Source of the DNA: Novosphingobium sp.
GTDB lineage: Bacteria; Pseudomonadota; Alphaproteobacteria; Sphingomonadales; Sphingomonadaceae
Length of the DNA stretch: 11,877 nucleotides
Direction: 5' to 3'
NCBI GenBank assembly: GCA_021299075.1
Contig: JAJTFU010000194.1
Coordinates: 1-11,877 of the forward strand
Made by a program: the position numbers and the translations under genes. Of the stretch, positions 6,104 to 11,877 are shown piece by piece. The notes under the pieces are model-generated. The model saw nothing but the letters and a program-made list of their open reading frames with translations. It was not told the DNA's origin and did not search any database. The first letter of the stretch is position 1. Each line of letters begins with the position of its first letter.

Positions 6104-6724
6104 GTGGCCCGACCATCCGCCCCAATCGATCGCGACCAGTTGCTGGCACTTGCCCGTGCAGAGTTCAACGCCCGCGGTTTTGCCGCAGCGCGGATGGAGG
6201 ACATTGCCCGGGCCGGGGGCATTTCCAAGGCGGCGCTTTACCTGCGCTTTCCCTCCAAAGAGGCGATCTTTGAAGAGGCGGTGCGCGATCTGATCGCGCG
6301 GACCCTGCCGGAAATGGTCCCGTCCGAATTCGGCGATCTGCCGGCCGAACTGCTGCTGCGGCGCTTCCTGGCGCTGGCCTTCACGCGGCTAACCGAGCCT
6401 GAATTTGCCTTCGTCCCGCGCGTGATCATCGGCGAGGGCGCCCGCTTTCCTGAACTGGCCCGGTTTTATCACCAGGAGGTGATCGTGCGGGTGCTGGAGC
6501 TGATGACCAACCTGATCCGCCACGGCGTTGCGCGCGGTGAATTTGTCTGTGCCGATCCGGAACTGGCCTGCCGGACGATAGCCGGTGGAGCGATTTTTGC
6601 GGCGCTGTGGCGCGTGGTGTTCGAACCGGTCGGGGCACAGCCGATCGATCCGGTCCAGCTGGCCCAGGTCCACGCCGATACGATTCTGGGCGGACTGCTG
6701 GCCCGCGGGGAGCAAGCAACATGA
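6104..6724 (+). CDS. TetR/AcrR-family repressor of the downstream ABC exporter (CecR-like position)
   Basis: 206 residues from GTG 6104. The N-terminal helix-turn-helix is typical of the family: LLALARAEFNARGFAAARMEDIARAGGISKAALYLRFPSKEAIFEEAV spans about residues 13-60, written here only to show position, with recognition region ISKAALYLRF at 40-49. The rest is an all-helical ligand-binding and dimerisation domain with no recognisable ligand signature. The gene order TetR, HlyD-type adaptor, ABC ATPase, ABC-2 permease equals E. coli cecR-ybhG-ybhF-ybhS, where CecR controls the exporter. Its stop overlaps the adaptor ATG (ATGA), so the repressor is the first gene of the operon and is co-regulated with it. 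The perfect palindrome in its promoter is the likely operator. The start is supported by family length and by the promoter position, which predicts translation without a leader. Confidence 0.9.
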   Translation: MARPSAPIDRDQLLALARAEFNARGFAAARMEDIARAGGISKAALYLRFPSKEAIFEEAVRDLIARTLPEMVPSEFGDLPAELLLRRFLALAFTRLTEPEFAFVPRVIIGEGARFPELARFYHQEVIVRVLELMTNLIRHGVARGEFVCADPELACRTIAGGAIFAALWRVVFEPVGAQPIDPVQLAQVHADTILGGLLARGEQAT

Positions 6725-7695
6725 TCGCCATTCCCAAACCCCTGATTGGTGCCGGCATCCTTGCTCTGCTGGGCGCTGCCGCATGGCACAATTGGCCGGC
6801 AGCCGAGGGTGAGAGTTGGCTGGGCTATGTTGAGGCCGAGACGATCTATGTCGCCGCACCCGTCTCTGGACGGCTCGCTGCGCGCGCGGTCGAGCGCGGG
6901 GCCAGCGTAGTGGCGGGGACGCCGCTATTCGCACTTGATCCTGAAACCGCCGATGCTGAAGCCGCTGGCGCTGCCGCCCAGGTTGCCGCTGCCTCTGCCC
7001 AGGCGGTGGACCTGTCTGATCCGCGCCAACGCGCGCCCGAAATCGCGGCTGCGCGTGCGGCCGAGGCCGGTGCCGCCGCGCGTCTTGCTAGAGCCAGCAA
7101 CGATTTTGACCGCATGGCTGCGCTCGCGCGTCAGGGCTTTGCCAGCAAGGCCCAGCTCGATGCCGCGCGCGCTGCGCGCGATGCGGGTGCATCGGATCTG
7201 GCTGCCGCGCAGGCGCAGGTTGCGGCGGGCGAAATGGCTGCTGGCCGCGTAGCGCAGCAACAGGCCGCCAGGGCGCAAGTTGCCGGGGCTGCGGCGAGCC
7301 TGCGCGCTAAGCGCCAGCGCCAGCGCGAAATCGCCCCGGTCGCGCCCGAAGCCGGGGTGATCGAGCAGACCTATTACAATCCCGGCGAATGGGTTCCGGC
7401 CAATGCGCCGGTGGTCGCCGTGCTGCCCGATGCGCGCCGGAAGCTGCGCTTCTTTGTGCCGCAGGACCGGATTGCCGCACTGACGCCTGGCGGCACTGTC
7501 CGTTTCAGCTGCGATGGTTGCGGCGATGCTGCGACCGCACGGATCAGCTTTATCGCGCCGCGCGCCGAATTCAGCCCGCCGGTGATCTATTCCGATCGAG
7601 CCCGGGCCAAATTGGTCTTCCTGGTCGAGGCAATGCTGCCCGCCAGCGCCAAGCCGCTGCCGCCGGGCCTGCCGGTCGAGGTGACCCCGCGATGA
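6721..7695 (+). CDS. HlyD-family periplasmic adaptor (YbhG-like membrane fusion protein)
   Basis: 324 residues from ATG 6721, with GGGGAG (6707-6712) eight bases upstream and an ATGA overlap with the TetR stop. Residues 6-22 form one membrane anchor or uncleaved signal. Residues 34-72 are the first lipoyl half, GYVEAETIYVAAPVSGRL. Residues about 76-205 are an extremely alanine-rich alpha-helical hairpin coiled coil. Then come the second lipoyl half (APEAGVIEQTYYNPGEWV) and a beta barrel with SFIAPRAEFSPPVIYS (276-291), typical of YbhG/YhiI-like adaptors. A CDGC pair (264-267) lies in the barrel; from memory such a Cys pair recurs in this subfamily. It would bridge the inner-membrane ABC complex to an outer-membrane channel, which is not encoded here. 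The next gene overlaps its stop by four bases. Confidence 0.9.
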   Translation: MIAIPKPLIGAGILALLGAAAWHNWPAAEGESWLGYVEAETIYVAAPVSGRLAARAVERGASVVAGTPLFALDPETADAEAAGAAAQVAAASAQAVDLSDPRQRAPEIAAARAAEAGAAARLARASNDFDRMAALARQGFASKAQLDAARAARDAGASDLAAAQAQVAAGEMAAGRVAQQQAARAQVAGAAASLRAKRQRQREIAPVAPEAGVIEQTYYNPGEWVPANAPVVAVLPDARRKLRFFVPQDRIAALTPGGTVRFSCDGCGDAATARISFIAPRAEFSPPVIYSDRARAKLVFLVEAMLPASAKPLPPGLPVEVTPR

Positions 7696-8579
7696 GCGAA
7701 AGTCTTGCGATTGCGGTGCATGTCGATCTTACCGTCATGCCCGGGCGGATCTGCGGCTTCCTGGGACCGAATGGCTCAGGAAAGACCACGACCTTGCGGA
7801 TGATCTGCGGGCTGCTGATCCCCGATGCCGGGGAGGGGGAAGTGCTGGGGTTGGACCTGGCGAACCAGCGCCGCGCGATCAAGCATCAGATCGGCTACAT
7901 GACGCAGAAGTTCGGACTGTTCTCCGACCTTTCGATTGCCGAGAACCTGGAATTCATCGCCCGCGTTTACCGGCTCGACCGGCGGCGGGAGCGAGTTGCC
8001 GATACGCTCGAGAAACTTGGTTTGATGAGCCGCGCTGACCAGTTGGCCGGTAAGCTTTCAGGGGGGTGGAAGCAGCGCCTCGCGCTCGCTGCCGCAGTAA
8101 TGCACGAGCCGAAGATCCTGCTGCTCGACGAACCGACCGCCGGGGTCGATCCGCAGGCGCGGCGCGAGTTCTGGGACCAGATCCATGCGCTCGCCGCCGA
8201 AGGCATGACCGTGCTGGTCTCCACCCATTACATGGACGAGGCCGAGCGCTGCCACGAGATTGCCTATATCGCCTATGGCGTGATGCTGGCGCGCGGCACG
8301 ATCCATGAAGTGATCGCCCGATCGGGCCTCTCGGCCTTGCAGGGTGAAGGACCGGGTGCTGACCGGCTGGCTGCAGAGATCGAACAGCAGCCCGGCGTCG
8401 CCATGGCCGCGCCGTTTGGCACTCCGCTTCACGTCTGCGGGCCCGATCCGGCGGCTTTGCGCGCGGCGGTGCAACCCTGGGCCGACCGCATCCGCTTCAC
8501 CCCGGCCGAGCCCAGCCTGGAGGACGTGTTCATCCACCTGATGCGCGGCGCGACCGACAATTCGGTGGAGGCGCGCTGA
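7692..8579 (+). CDS. ABC exporter ATPase, YbhF/DrrA-like, with shortened N-terminus
   Basis: 295 residues from ATG 7692 (GAGG 7678-7681 upstream), overlapping the adaptor stop. All core motifs are present: Walker A GPNGSGKT (25-32), Q-loop Gln72 (MTQKFGLF), signature LSGGW (122-126), Walker B ILLLDEP (142-148, catalytic Glu147) and switch His179 (STHYMDE). The C-terminal PSLEDVFIHLMRG is usual for the CcmA/DrrA multidrug subgroup. It powers the permease encoded next. An oddity is that Walker A starts at residue 25, while family members usually place it near 37-40. The first beta strand and the KxFG-type A-loop that stacks on adenine are missing, with MSESLAIA joined directly to VHVDLTVMPG. 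In-frame sequence upstream belongs to the adaptor gene in another frame and does not restore the segment. Activity may be reduced; the rest looks intact. Confidence 0.9.
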   Translation: MSESLAIAVHVDLTVMPGRICGFLGPNGSGKTTTLRMICGLLIPDAGEGEVLGLDLANQRRAIKHQIGYMTQKFGLFSDLSIAENLEFIARVYRLDRRRERVADTLEKLGLMSRADQLAGKLSGGWKQRLALAAAVMHEPKILLLDEPTAGVDPQARREFWDQIHALAAEGMTVLVSTHYMDEAERCHEIAYIAYGVMLARGTIHEVIARSGLSALQGEGPGADRLAAEIEQQPGVAMAAPFGTPLHVCGPDPAALRAAVQPWADRIRFTPAEPSLEDVFIHLMRGATDNSVEAR

Positions 8580-8580
8580 G

Positions 8581-9702
8581 ATGTGGGAGCGGATCGGGGC
8601 GATGATCTTCAAGGAAGTGCGCCAGATGGCGCGCGATCCTTCGACCATCGCGATGATGTTTTTCTTCCCGATCATCCAGCTGGTGATCTTCGGCTATGCG
8701 ATCAACAACGATCCGCGCCATCTGCCGCTGGTGGTCGAAGCCAATGACAATTCGGCCTTCTCGCGCTCGATTGTCAGTGCGCTGCGCACCACCGGCTATT
8801 TTGACATTACCGAAGTGGCCGGCAGCTATGGCGCTGCGGACCGCATGATCTCTGAAGGCAAGGCCCAGTTCGCACTCACTATCCCGACCGACTTTGCCCG
8901 CCGCCTGGTGCGCGGCGAGCGCCCGCAATTGCTGCTGACCGCCGATGCGACCGATCCGGCCTCAACCGGACCGGCCGTGGCGGCGGTGAACGAAGCCGTG
9001 GCCCAGGCCCTGGCGCGCGACCTGATTGGTCCGCTGGCCGGGCGGCAGCAGGGCCCGCCGCCGATCGACCTGGTGCTGCACCGCTCTTACAACCCCGAAG
9101 GCATCACCAGCCACAACACCGTGCCGGGGCTGCTGGCGATCATCCTGTCGATGACCATGGTGGCGCTGACTTCGATGTCGGTGACGCGCGAGACCGAGCA
9201 GGGGACGATGGAAAACCTGCTGGCCACGCCGCTCCGACCGGTCGAGGTGATGGTGGGCAAGATCGTGCCCTATTTCCTGCTGGGCTTTGTGCAGGTCTGC
9301 GTGGTGCTGGGTTTTGCGATCGTGGTGTTTGAGGTGCCGTTTGTCGGCTCGCTCGGGCTGCTGCTGGCAGTGACATTGCTGTTCACTCTGGTCAGTCTGG
9401 CACTGGGCTTCACCATCTCGACCCTGGTCGAAAGCCAGGTCCAGTCGATGATGGCCTCGATGCTCTACCTGATGCCCTCGATCCTGCTGTCGGGCTTTGC
9501 CTTTCCCTATCGCGGGATGCCGGTCTGGGCGCAGTGGCTGGCCGAGCTGCTGCCGCCGACGCACTACATCCGGCTGGTGCGCGGGATCATGCTGAAGGGC
9601 TGGGAATGGCCGCTCGTGCTGCCCGAAAGCGGCAAGCTGGTGCTGATGTTGCTGGTGCTGGGCATAATTGCGGTGCGGCGCTACCGAGATACCGTGGCCT
9701 AG
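8581..9702 (+). CDS. ABC-2 type exporter permease (YbhS/YhhJ-like)
   Basis: 373 residues; ATG 8581 follows the ATPase stop after one base and has GGAGG (8567-8571) nine bases upstream. The topology is that of ABC-2 permeases: one membrane helix at 23-42 (MMFFFPIIQLVIFGYAI), a large periplasmic loop of about 140 residues, then five helices from 182 to 366. Family motifs are RETEQGTMENLLATPLRP (203-220), SGFAFP (304-309) and PPTHYIRLVRGIMLKG (325-340). Together with the adaptor and ATPase it makes a tripartite exporter of an unknown hydrophobic or cationic substrate; E. coli YbhFSR has been linked to cefoperazone, chloramphenicol and cation export. Only one permease is encoded, whereas E. coli has YbhS and YbhR, so it would have to work as a homodimer or pair with a product encoded elsewhere. 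The stop overlaps the stop of the convergent TauE gene. Confidence 0.92.
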   Translation: MWERIGAMIFKEVRQMARDPSTIAMMFFFPIIQLVIFGYAINNDPRHLPLVVEANDNSAFSRSIVSALRTTGYFDITEVAGSYGAADRMISEGKAQFALTIPTDFARRLVRGERPQLLLTADATDPASTGPAVAAVNEAVAQALARDLIGPLAGRQQGPPPIDLVLHRSYNPEGITSHNTVPGLLAIILSMTMVALTSMSVTRETEQGTMENLLATPLRPVEVMVGKIVPYFLLGFVQVCVVLGFAIVVFEVPFVGSLGLLLAVTLLFTLVSLALGFTISTLVESQVQSMMASMLYLMPSILLSGFAFPYRGMPVWAQWLAELLPPTHYIRLVRGIMLKGWEWPLVLPESGKLVLMLLVLGIIAVRRYRDTVA

Positions 9703-10481
9703 CCCAGGCCGCGCAGGATCACGTAGCCGCCGATGGCGATGACCAGCACGGCAAAGCCCAGCTCCATCGCCCGCTTGCGGCTGGCGAGGCGCTTGCCGAG
9801 CGGAATGCCGATCCCTGCGCCGATCACGCCGCCGACCACCATCAGGCCGACCAGCAGATAGTCGACATAACCTGACAAGGCATAGGAGGTCGCGGTGGTG
9901 AGGCCGAGGGCCGTGACCACGACCAGCGAGGTGCCAACGGCGATCCGCAGCGGCATTCGCGTCGCCATGATCAGACCGGGTACGATCAGGAACCCGCCGC
10001 CGATGCCGAAGAAACCGGCGAGCAAGCCGACGCCGAACCCGGTCGGGATCAGGCGCGGCAAGAGGACCGTGGCGGTGCTGCGCTCCAGCCGCACGTCGGG
10101 ATTGTCGGCCGTCTTGCGGGGGCGCAGCATCGACAGGCCAACCAACACCATCAGCGCGCCAAACAGCGCTAGCAGGCGCTGTCCGTCCATCGCCTTGCCG
10201 GCTTCGGCGCCCAGCGCGGCGCCGAGCACACCGGCCAGGGCGAATGTCACGGCGCAGGGCCACTTCACATTCCCATTGCGGGCATGGCCGGCCAGGCTGC
10301 TGGCAGCGTTGAGCGCGACCGCCACGGCCGCCGTGCCGATCGCTGCATGGGGCGATGATACGCCCACCACATAGACCAGTAACGGCACGGCGAGGATCGA
10401 TCCGCCGCCGCCAACCAGTGCCAGCACCAGCCCGATGGCCGAACCGGCGGCAATTGCGGCGAGGATCGTTTCCAGGCCCAC
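9699..10481 (-). CDS. TauE/SafE-family sulfite/sulfur-compound exporter
   Basis: 260 residues from GTG 10481-10479, four bases after the rhodanese stop; no clear Shine-Dalgarno, so coupling is likely. It is very hydrophobic, with about eight membrane helices in two TauE repeats. The repeat signatures are LVGGGGSILAVPLLVYVVG (23-41) and GFFGIGGGFLIVPGLIMATR (155-174). TauE/SafE proteins move small sulfur-containing anions such as sulfite or sulfoacetate across the inner membrane. Lying behind a BigR/SqrR-like regulator and a rhodanese, it probably expels sulfite or thiosulfate produced by persulfide oxidation, as the TauE protein of the Xylella and Agrobacterium bigR operons is thought to do. 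The direction of transport and exact substrate are inferred. The stop lies inside CTAG (9699-9702), shared with the convergent permease stop; no terminator is seen there. Confidence 0.9.
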   Translation of the reverse strand: MGLETILAAIAAGSAIGLVLALVGGGGSILAVPLLVYVVGVSSPHAAIGTAAVAVALNAASSLAGHARNGNVKWPCAVTFALAGVLGAALGAEAGKAMDGQRLLALFGALMVLVGLSMLRPRKTADNPDVRLERSTATVLLPRLIPTGFGVGLLAGFFGIGGGFLIVPGLIMATRMPLRIAVGTSLVVVTALGLTTATSYALSGYVDYLLVGLMVVGGVIGAGIGIPLGKRLASRKRAMELGFAVLVIAIGGYVILRGLG

Positions 10482-10485
10482 CGGT

Positions 10486-10998
10486 TCAGGCTGCCGCGCG
10501 CCGGTTCCAGGGCATTAGCGCGAGGAGTTTGGCCATGCCGCACCAGCCACTGACCCCGGCAAAGGTCAGACCAGCACCGACAAAGGCGCTGAGGCCGATC
10601 CACGCGGGGGCAACAGTCAGGGACAGGATCACGCCCGTCAGCACGAGCAGGCCTGCCGTAATCTGCACCTGGCGCATGATTTCCAGCGGGGCCTTGGCAT
10701 CGGTGATCACTGGCAGGCCGGCAGCACGCCAGGCATCGATCCCGCCTTCAAGCAGGTAGGCCTCGCAGGGGCTGGCGGCGGCGAGTTGCGCGGCATTGGC
10801 ATCGGTGCGCATGCCCGAGCGGCAATGATAGATCACCGCCGGGGCATCGCCCAGGTTGAACGCGCTTCCCAAGGGCGCATTGAGTGCACCGGGGATGCGG
10901 CTGCGGGCGTGTTCATCGGCCGCGCGGATGTCGATCAGGGCGGCGCCTTCAGCAATCCGGGCCCGCGCTTCGGCAGGGGTAATCTTGGTCAGGGTCAT
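10486..10998 (-). CDS. Rhodanese with C-terminal membrane domain (YgaP-like)
   Basis: 170 residues from ATG 10998-10996. A longer in-frame opening reaching 11202 is rejected, because it is antisense-like sequence overlapping the regulator gene in another frame. Residues 5-97 are a single rhodanese domain: LIDIRAADEHARSRIPGALNAP, then the active-site loop CRSGMRT with catalytic Cys59, and YLLEGGIDAWRAAGLPV. Residues 109-165 are the DUF2892-type tail with two membrane helices (about 112-132 and 134-153) and the motif GWCGMAKLLALMPWNR. This matches E. coli YgaP, a membrane-anchored sulfurtransferase that carries persulfide on its active Cys. Here it likely moves sulfane sulfur between low-molecular thiols, sulfite and the dioxygenase pathway. 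It is four bases downstream of its regulator gene, with a weak GGA site; regulator, rhodanese and TauE form one operon. Confidence 0.9.
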   Translation of the reverse strand: MTLTKITPAEARARIAEGAALIDIRAADEHARSRIPGALNAPLGSAFNLGDAPAVIYHCRSGMRTDANAAQLAAASPCEAYLLEGGIDAWRAAGLPVITDAKAPLEIMRQVQITAGLLVLTGVILSLTVAPAWIGLSAFVGAGLTFAGVSGWCGMAKLLALMPWNRRAAA

Positions 10999-11002
10999 GA
11001 GT

Positions 11003-11320
11003 TCAATCCATCTGGCAGTAGAGTTGGTGGAGCGTAACGAGCAGCTGCTCACAGCGCGGATCGGCGATGCGGTACCAGGCGACCTGTGCCTCGCGCCGAA
11101 AGGCCAGCAGGCCTTCCTCGCGCAGCACGGCAAGGTGTTGCGACAGTGCCGACTGCGACAGGCCGACCGCCTGGGCGAGATCGCCCACGCGCATCTCGCC
11201 ATGCTCGGCGAGCTGGCACAGCACCATCAGCCGGCGCTGATTGCCCATCGCCTTGAGCATGGCCGAGACTTCGGCCGCATTGGCGGCGAAGCGCTCGAGA
11301 TCGGTGGTCGGGCTGTTCAT
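11003..11320 (-). CDS. ArsR-family persulfide-sensing repressor (BigR/SqrR/YgaV-like)
   Basis: 105 residues; ATG 11320-11318 has GGAG (11326-11329) five bases upstream. The winged helix contains MGNQRRLMVLCQLAEHGEMR, recognition helix LSQSALSQHLAVLREEGL (about 54-71) and wing FRREAQVAWYRI. It lacks the metal site of arsenic ArsRs but has Cys35 in the second helix and Cys102 near the C-terminus, with Cys90 besides. Cys35 and Cys102 sit where BigR and SqrR keep the two cysteines that form a di- or tetrasulfide with reactive sulfur and so release DNA. The neighbours, rhodanese, TauE and a divergent persulfide dioxygenase, fit this exactly. It probably represses both directions from the shared 71-base gap. 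A metal-responsive role is less likely. Confidence 0.88.
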   Translation of the reverse strand: MNSPTTDLERFAANAAEVSAMLKAMGNQRRLMVLCQLAEHGEMRVGDLAQAVGLSQSALSQHLAVLREEGLLAFRREAQVAWYRIADPRCEQLLVTLHQLYCQMD

Positions 11321-11325
11321 TGCGA

Positions 11326-11373
11326 CTCCATTTATTAGCTCTTGCTAAATAAGAAGATGCTAATATATGTCAA
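11326..11373. promoter_or_regulatory. Divergent promoter/operator region of the persulfide module
   Basis: On the minus strand TTGACA (11373-11368), 16 bases, then TATTTA (11351-11346) make a good promoter for the regulator gene. On the plus strand an AT-rich stretch (TAATATAT, 11361-11368) lies about 30 bases before the dioxygenase ATG; its hexamers are ambiguous. An inverted repeat TTAGC-N4-GCTAA (11335-11339 and 11344-11348) abuts and overlaps the minus-strand -10, and a third half-site GCTAA (11359-11363) lies 15 bases from the second. These are the likely binding sites of the BigR/SqrR-like repressor. Confidence 0.65.
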
Positions 11374-11391
11374 GCGTCAAGGAGTCGTCGC

Positions 11392-11877
11392 ATGACCAAC
11401 CCCGCACACATCCAGGCTTTTTTTGATGAACCGACCTTCACCGTGACCTATCTGGTCGGCGATCCGGTGACGCGTCAGGCTGTAGTGATCGACTCGTTGC
11501 TCGATTTCGATCCCGCCTCCGGCAAGGTTTCCACTGGCTCAGCCGAAGCGGTCCTCGCTGCCGCCAAGGCAGGCGAGTGGACCATTACCCGAGTGCTCGA
11601 AACCCACGCCCATGCCGATCATCTCTCCGCCGCGCCGCTGATCAAGGCGCGGACCGGCGCGCGCATCGGGATCGGCGCGCATATCGGCAGTGTGCAGCAG
11701 GTCTTCGCCGGAGTGTTCAACACACCGGACGTTTCCGGCACCGGCGCCGAGTTCGATGACCTGTTCACCGATGGCGAAACCTTTGCCGTGGGCGAACTGG
11801 TGTTCGAGGTGCTGCACACGCCCGGGCACACTGCGGCCTGTGTATCCTACAAGGTCGGTGATGCGATCTTCGTCGGC
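11392..11877 (+). CDS. Persulfide dioxygenase (ETHE1/Blh-like metallo-beta-lactamase fold), 3' end outside window
   Basis: The first 162 residues from ATG 11392, preceded by GGAG (11381-11384) seven bases upstream; the frame is still open at the window end. The metallo-beta-lactamase motif THAHADHL (71-78) supplies His72, His74, Asp76 and His77, and HTPGHT (142-147) gives the next ligand His146. The spacing and the SAAPLIKARTGARIGIG segment fit the ETHE1/Blh glutathione-persulfide dioxygenase group, which keeps a mononuclear Fe(II) site and converts GSSH plus O2 to GSH and sulfite, rather than glyoxalase II. Sulfite formed could leave by the TauE protein encoded across the gap. Because the C-terminus is missing, I cannot say whether a rhodanese domain is fused, as in some family members. 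Expression is likely induced by sulfide or persulfide through the divergent regulator. Confidence 0.88.
   Translation, partial: MTNPAHIQAFFDEPTFTVTYLVGDPVTRQAVVIDSLLDFDPASGKVSTGSAEAVLAAAKAGEWTITRVLETHAHADHLSAAPLIKARTGARIGIGAHIGSVQQVFAGVFNTPDVSGTGAEFDDLFTDGETFAVGELVFEVLHTPGHTAACVSYKVGDAIFVG

Noticed and set aside
7021..7330. Alternating CG-rich, alanine-coding repeat-like stretch
   Set aside because: It looks repetitive at DNA level, but this is explained by the Ala-rich coiled-coil hairpin of the adaptor; no exact tandem unit is present.
8962..10263. Minus-strand open frame of 433 codons spanning the permease and TauE genes
   Set aside because: Its translation is His/Gln/Arg-rich, matches no fold, and runs antisense to the permease and out of frame with TauE.
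10999..11202. Upstream extension of the rhodanese frame to 11202
   Set aside because: The extra residues are Arg/Cys/Ser-rich and overlap the regulator gene in another frame. The rhodanese fold begins right after ATG 10998.

Overview
The window is GC-rich bacterial DNA with compact operons, strong G/C preference at third codon positions and a long TonB-dependent receptor of the type abundant in Alphaproteobacteria. Receptor style, PhoB-like and BigR/SqrR-like regulators and the AqpS-type ars operon suggest a sphingomonad (Sphingomonadales). This placement is inference; no rRNA or other taxonomic marker is present. Both ends cut genes. No tRNA, rRNA, CRISPR array, transposase or integrase is visible, and no gene-free stretch exceeds 300 bases.

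Layout. (1) 1-594 (+): C-terminal part of a phosphotransferase/kinase-like protein. (2) 635-2616 (-): a four-gene arsenic operon, arsR-arsI-arsC-aqpS, tightly coupled (ATGA overlap, 1-nt gap, GTGA overlap), with a promoter and a repeat-rich operator upstream of arsR. It combines a C-As lyase for methylarsenite, a thioredoxin-type arsenate reductase and an aquaglyceroporin channel; no ArsB/Acr3 pump is present here. (3) 2692-3384 (-): an orphan OmpR/PhoB-type regulator whose receiver keeps the phospho-acceptor Asp but lacks other canonical active-site residues. (4) 3634-6001 (+): a TonB-dependent receptor whose signal peptide is one base out of frame with its body. The gap between (3) and (4) carries PhoB-box-like repeats at exact 11-bp spacing on both strands. 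A strong intrinsic terminator follows the receptor.

(5) 6104-9702 (+): a CecR/YbhGFS-like operon of TetR repressor, HlyD-type periplasmic adaptor, ABC ATPase and ABC-2 permease. The TetR promoter contains a perfect 20-bp palindrome between its -35 and -10 elements, and the predicted transcript is leaderless. The ATPase seems to lack the N-terminal A-loop segment. (6) 9699-11320 (-) and 11392-11877 (+): a sulfide/persulfide module with a two-cysteine ArsR-family regulator (BigR/SqrR-like), a rhodanese with a C-terminal membrane domain (YgaP-like) and a TauE/SafE exporter on one strand, and a divergent metallo-beta-lactamase-fold persulfide dioxygenase cut by the window end.

Overall this is a stress and detoxification neighbourhood: arsenicals, toxic small molecules or drugs, and reactive sulfur, each with a local one-component regulator, plus a nutrient-uptake receptor beside a PhoB-like regulator. 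The most unusual points are the 11-bp-phased PhoB-like arrays beside a degenerate receiver, the receptor frameshift, the leaderless TetR with the operator inside its promoter, and the ATPase N-terminal deletion.
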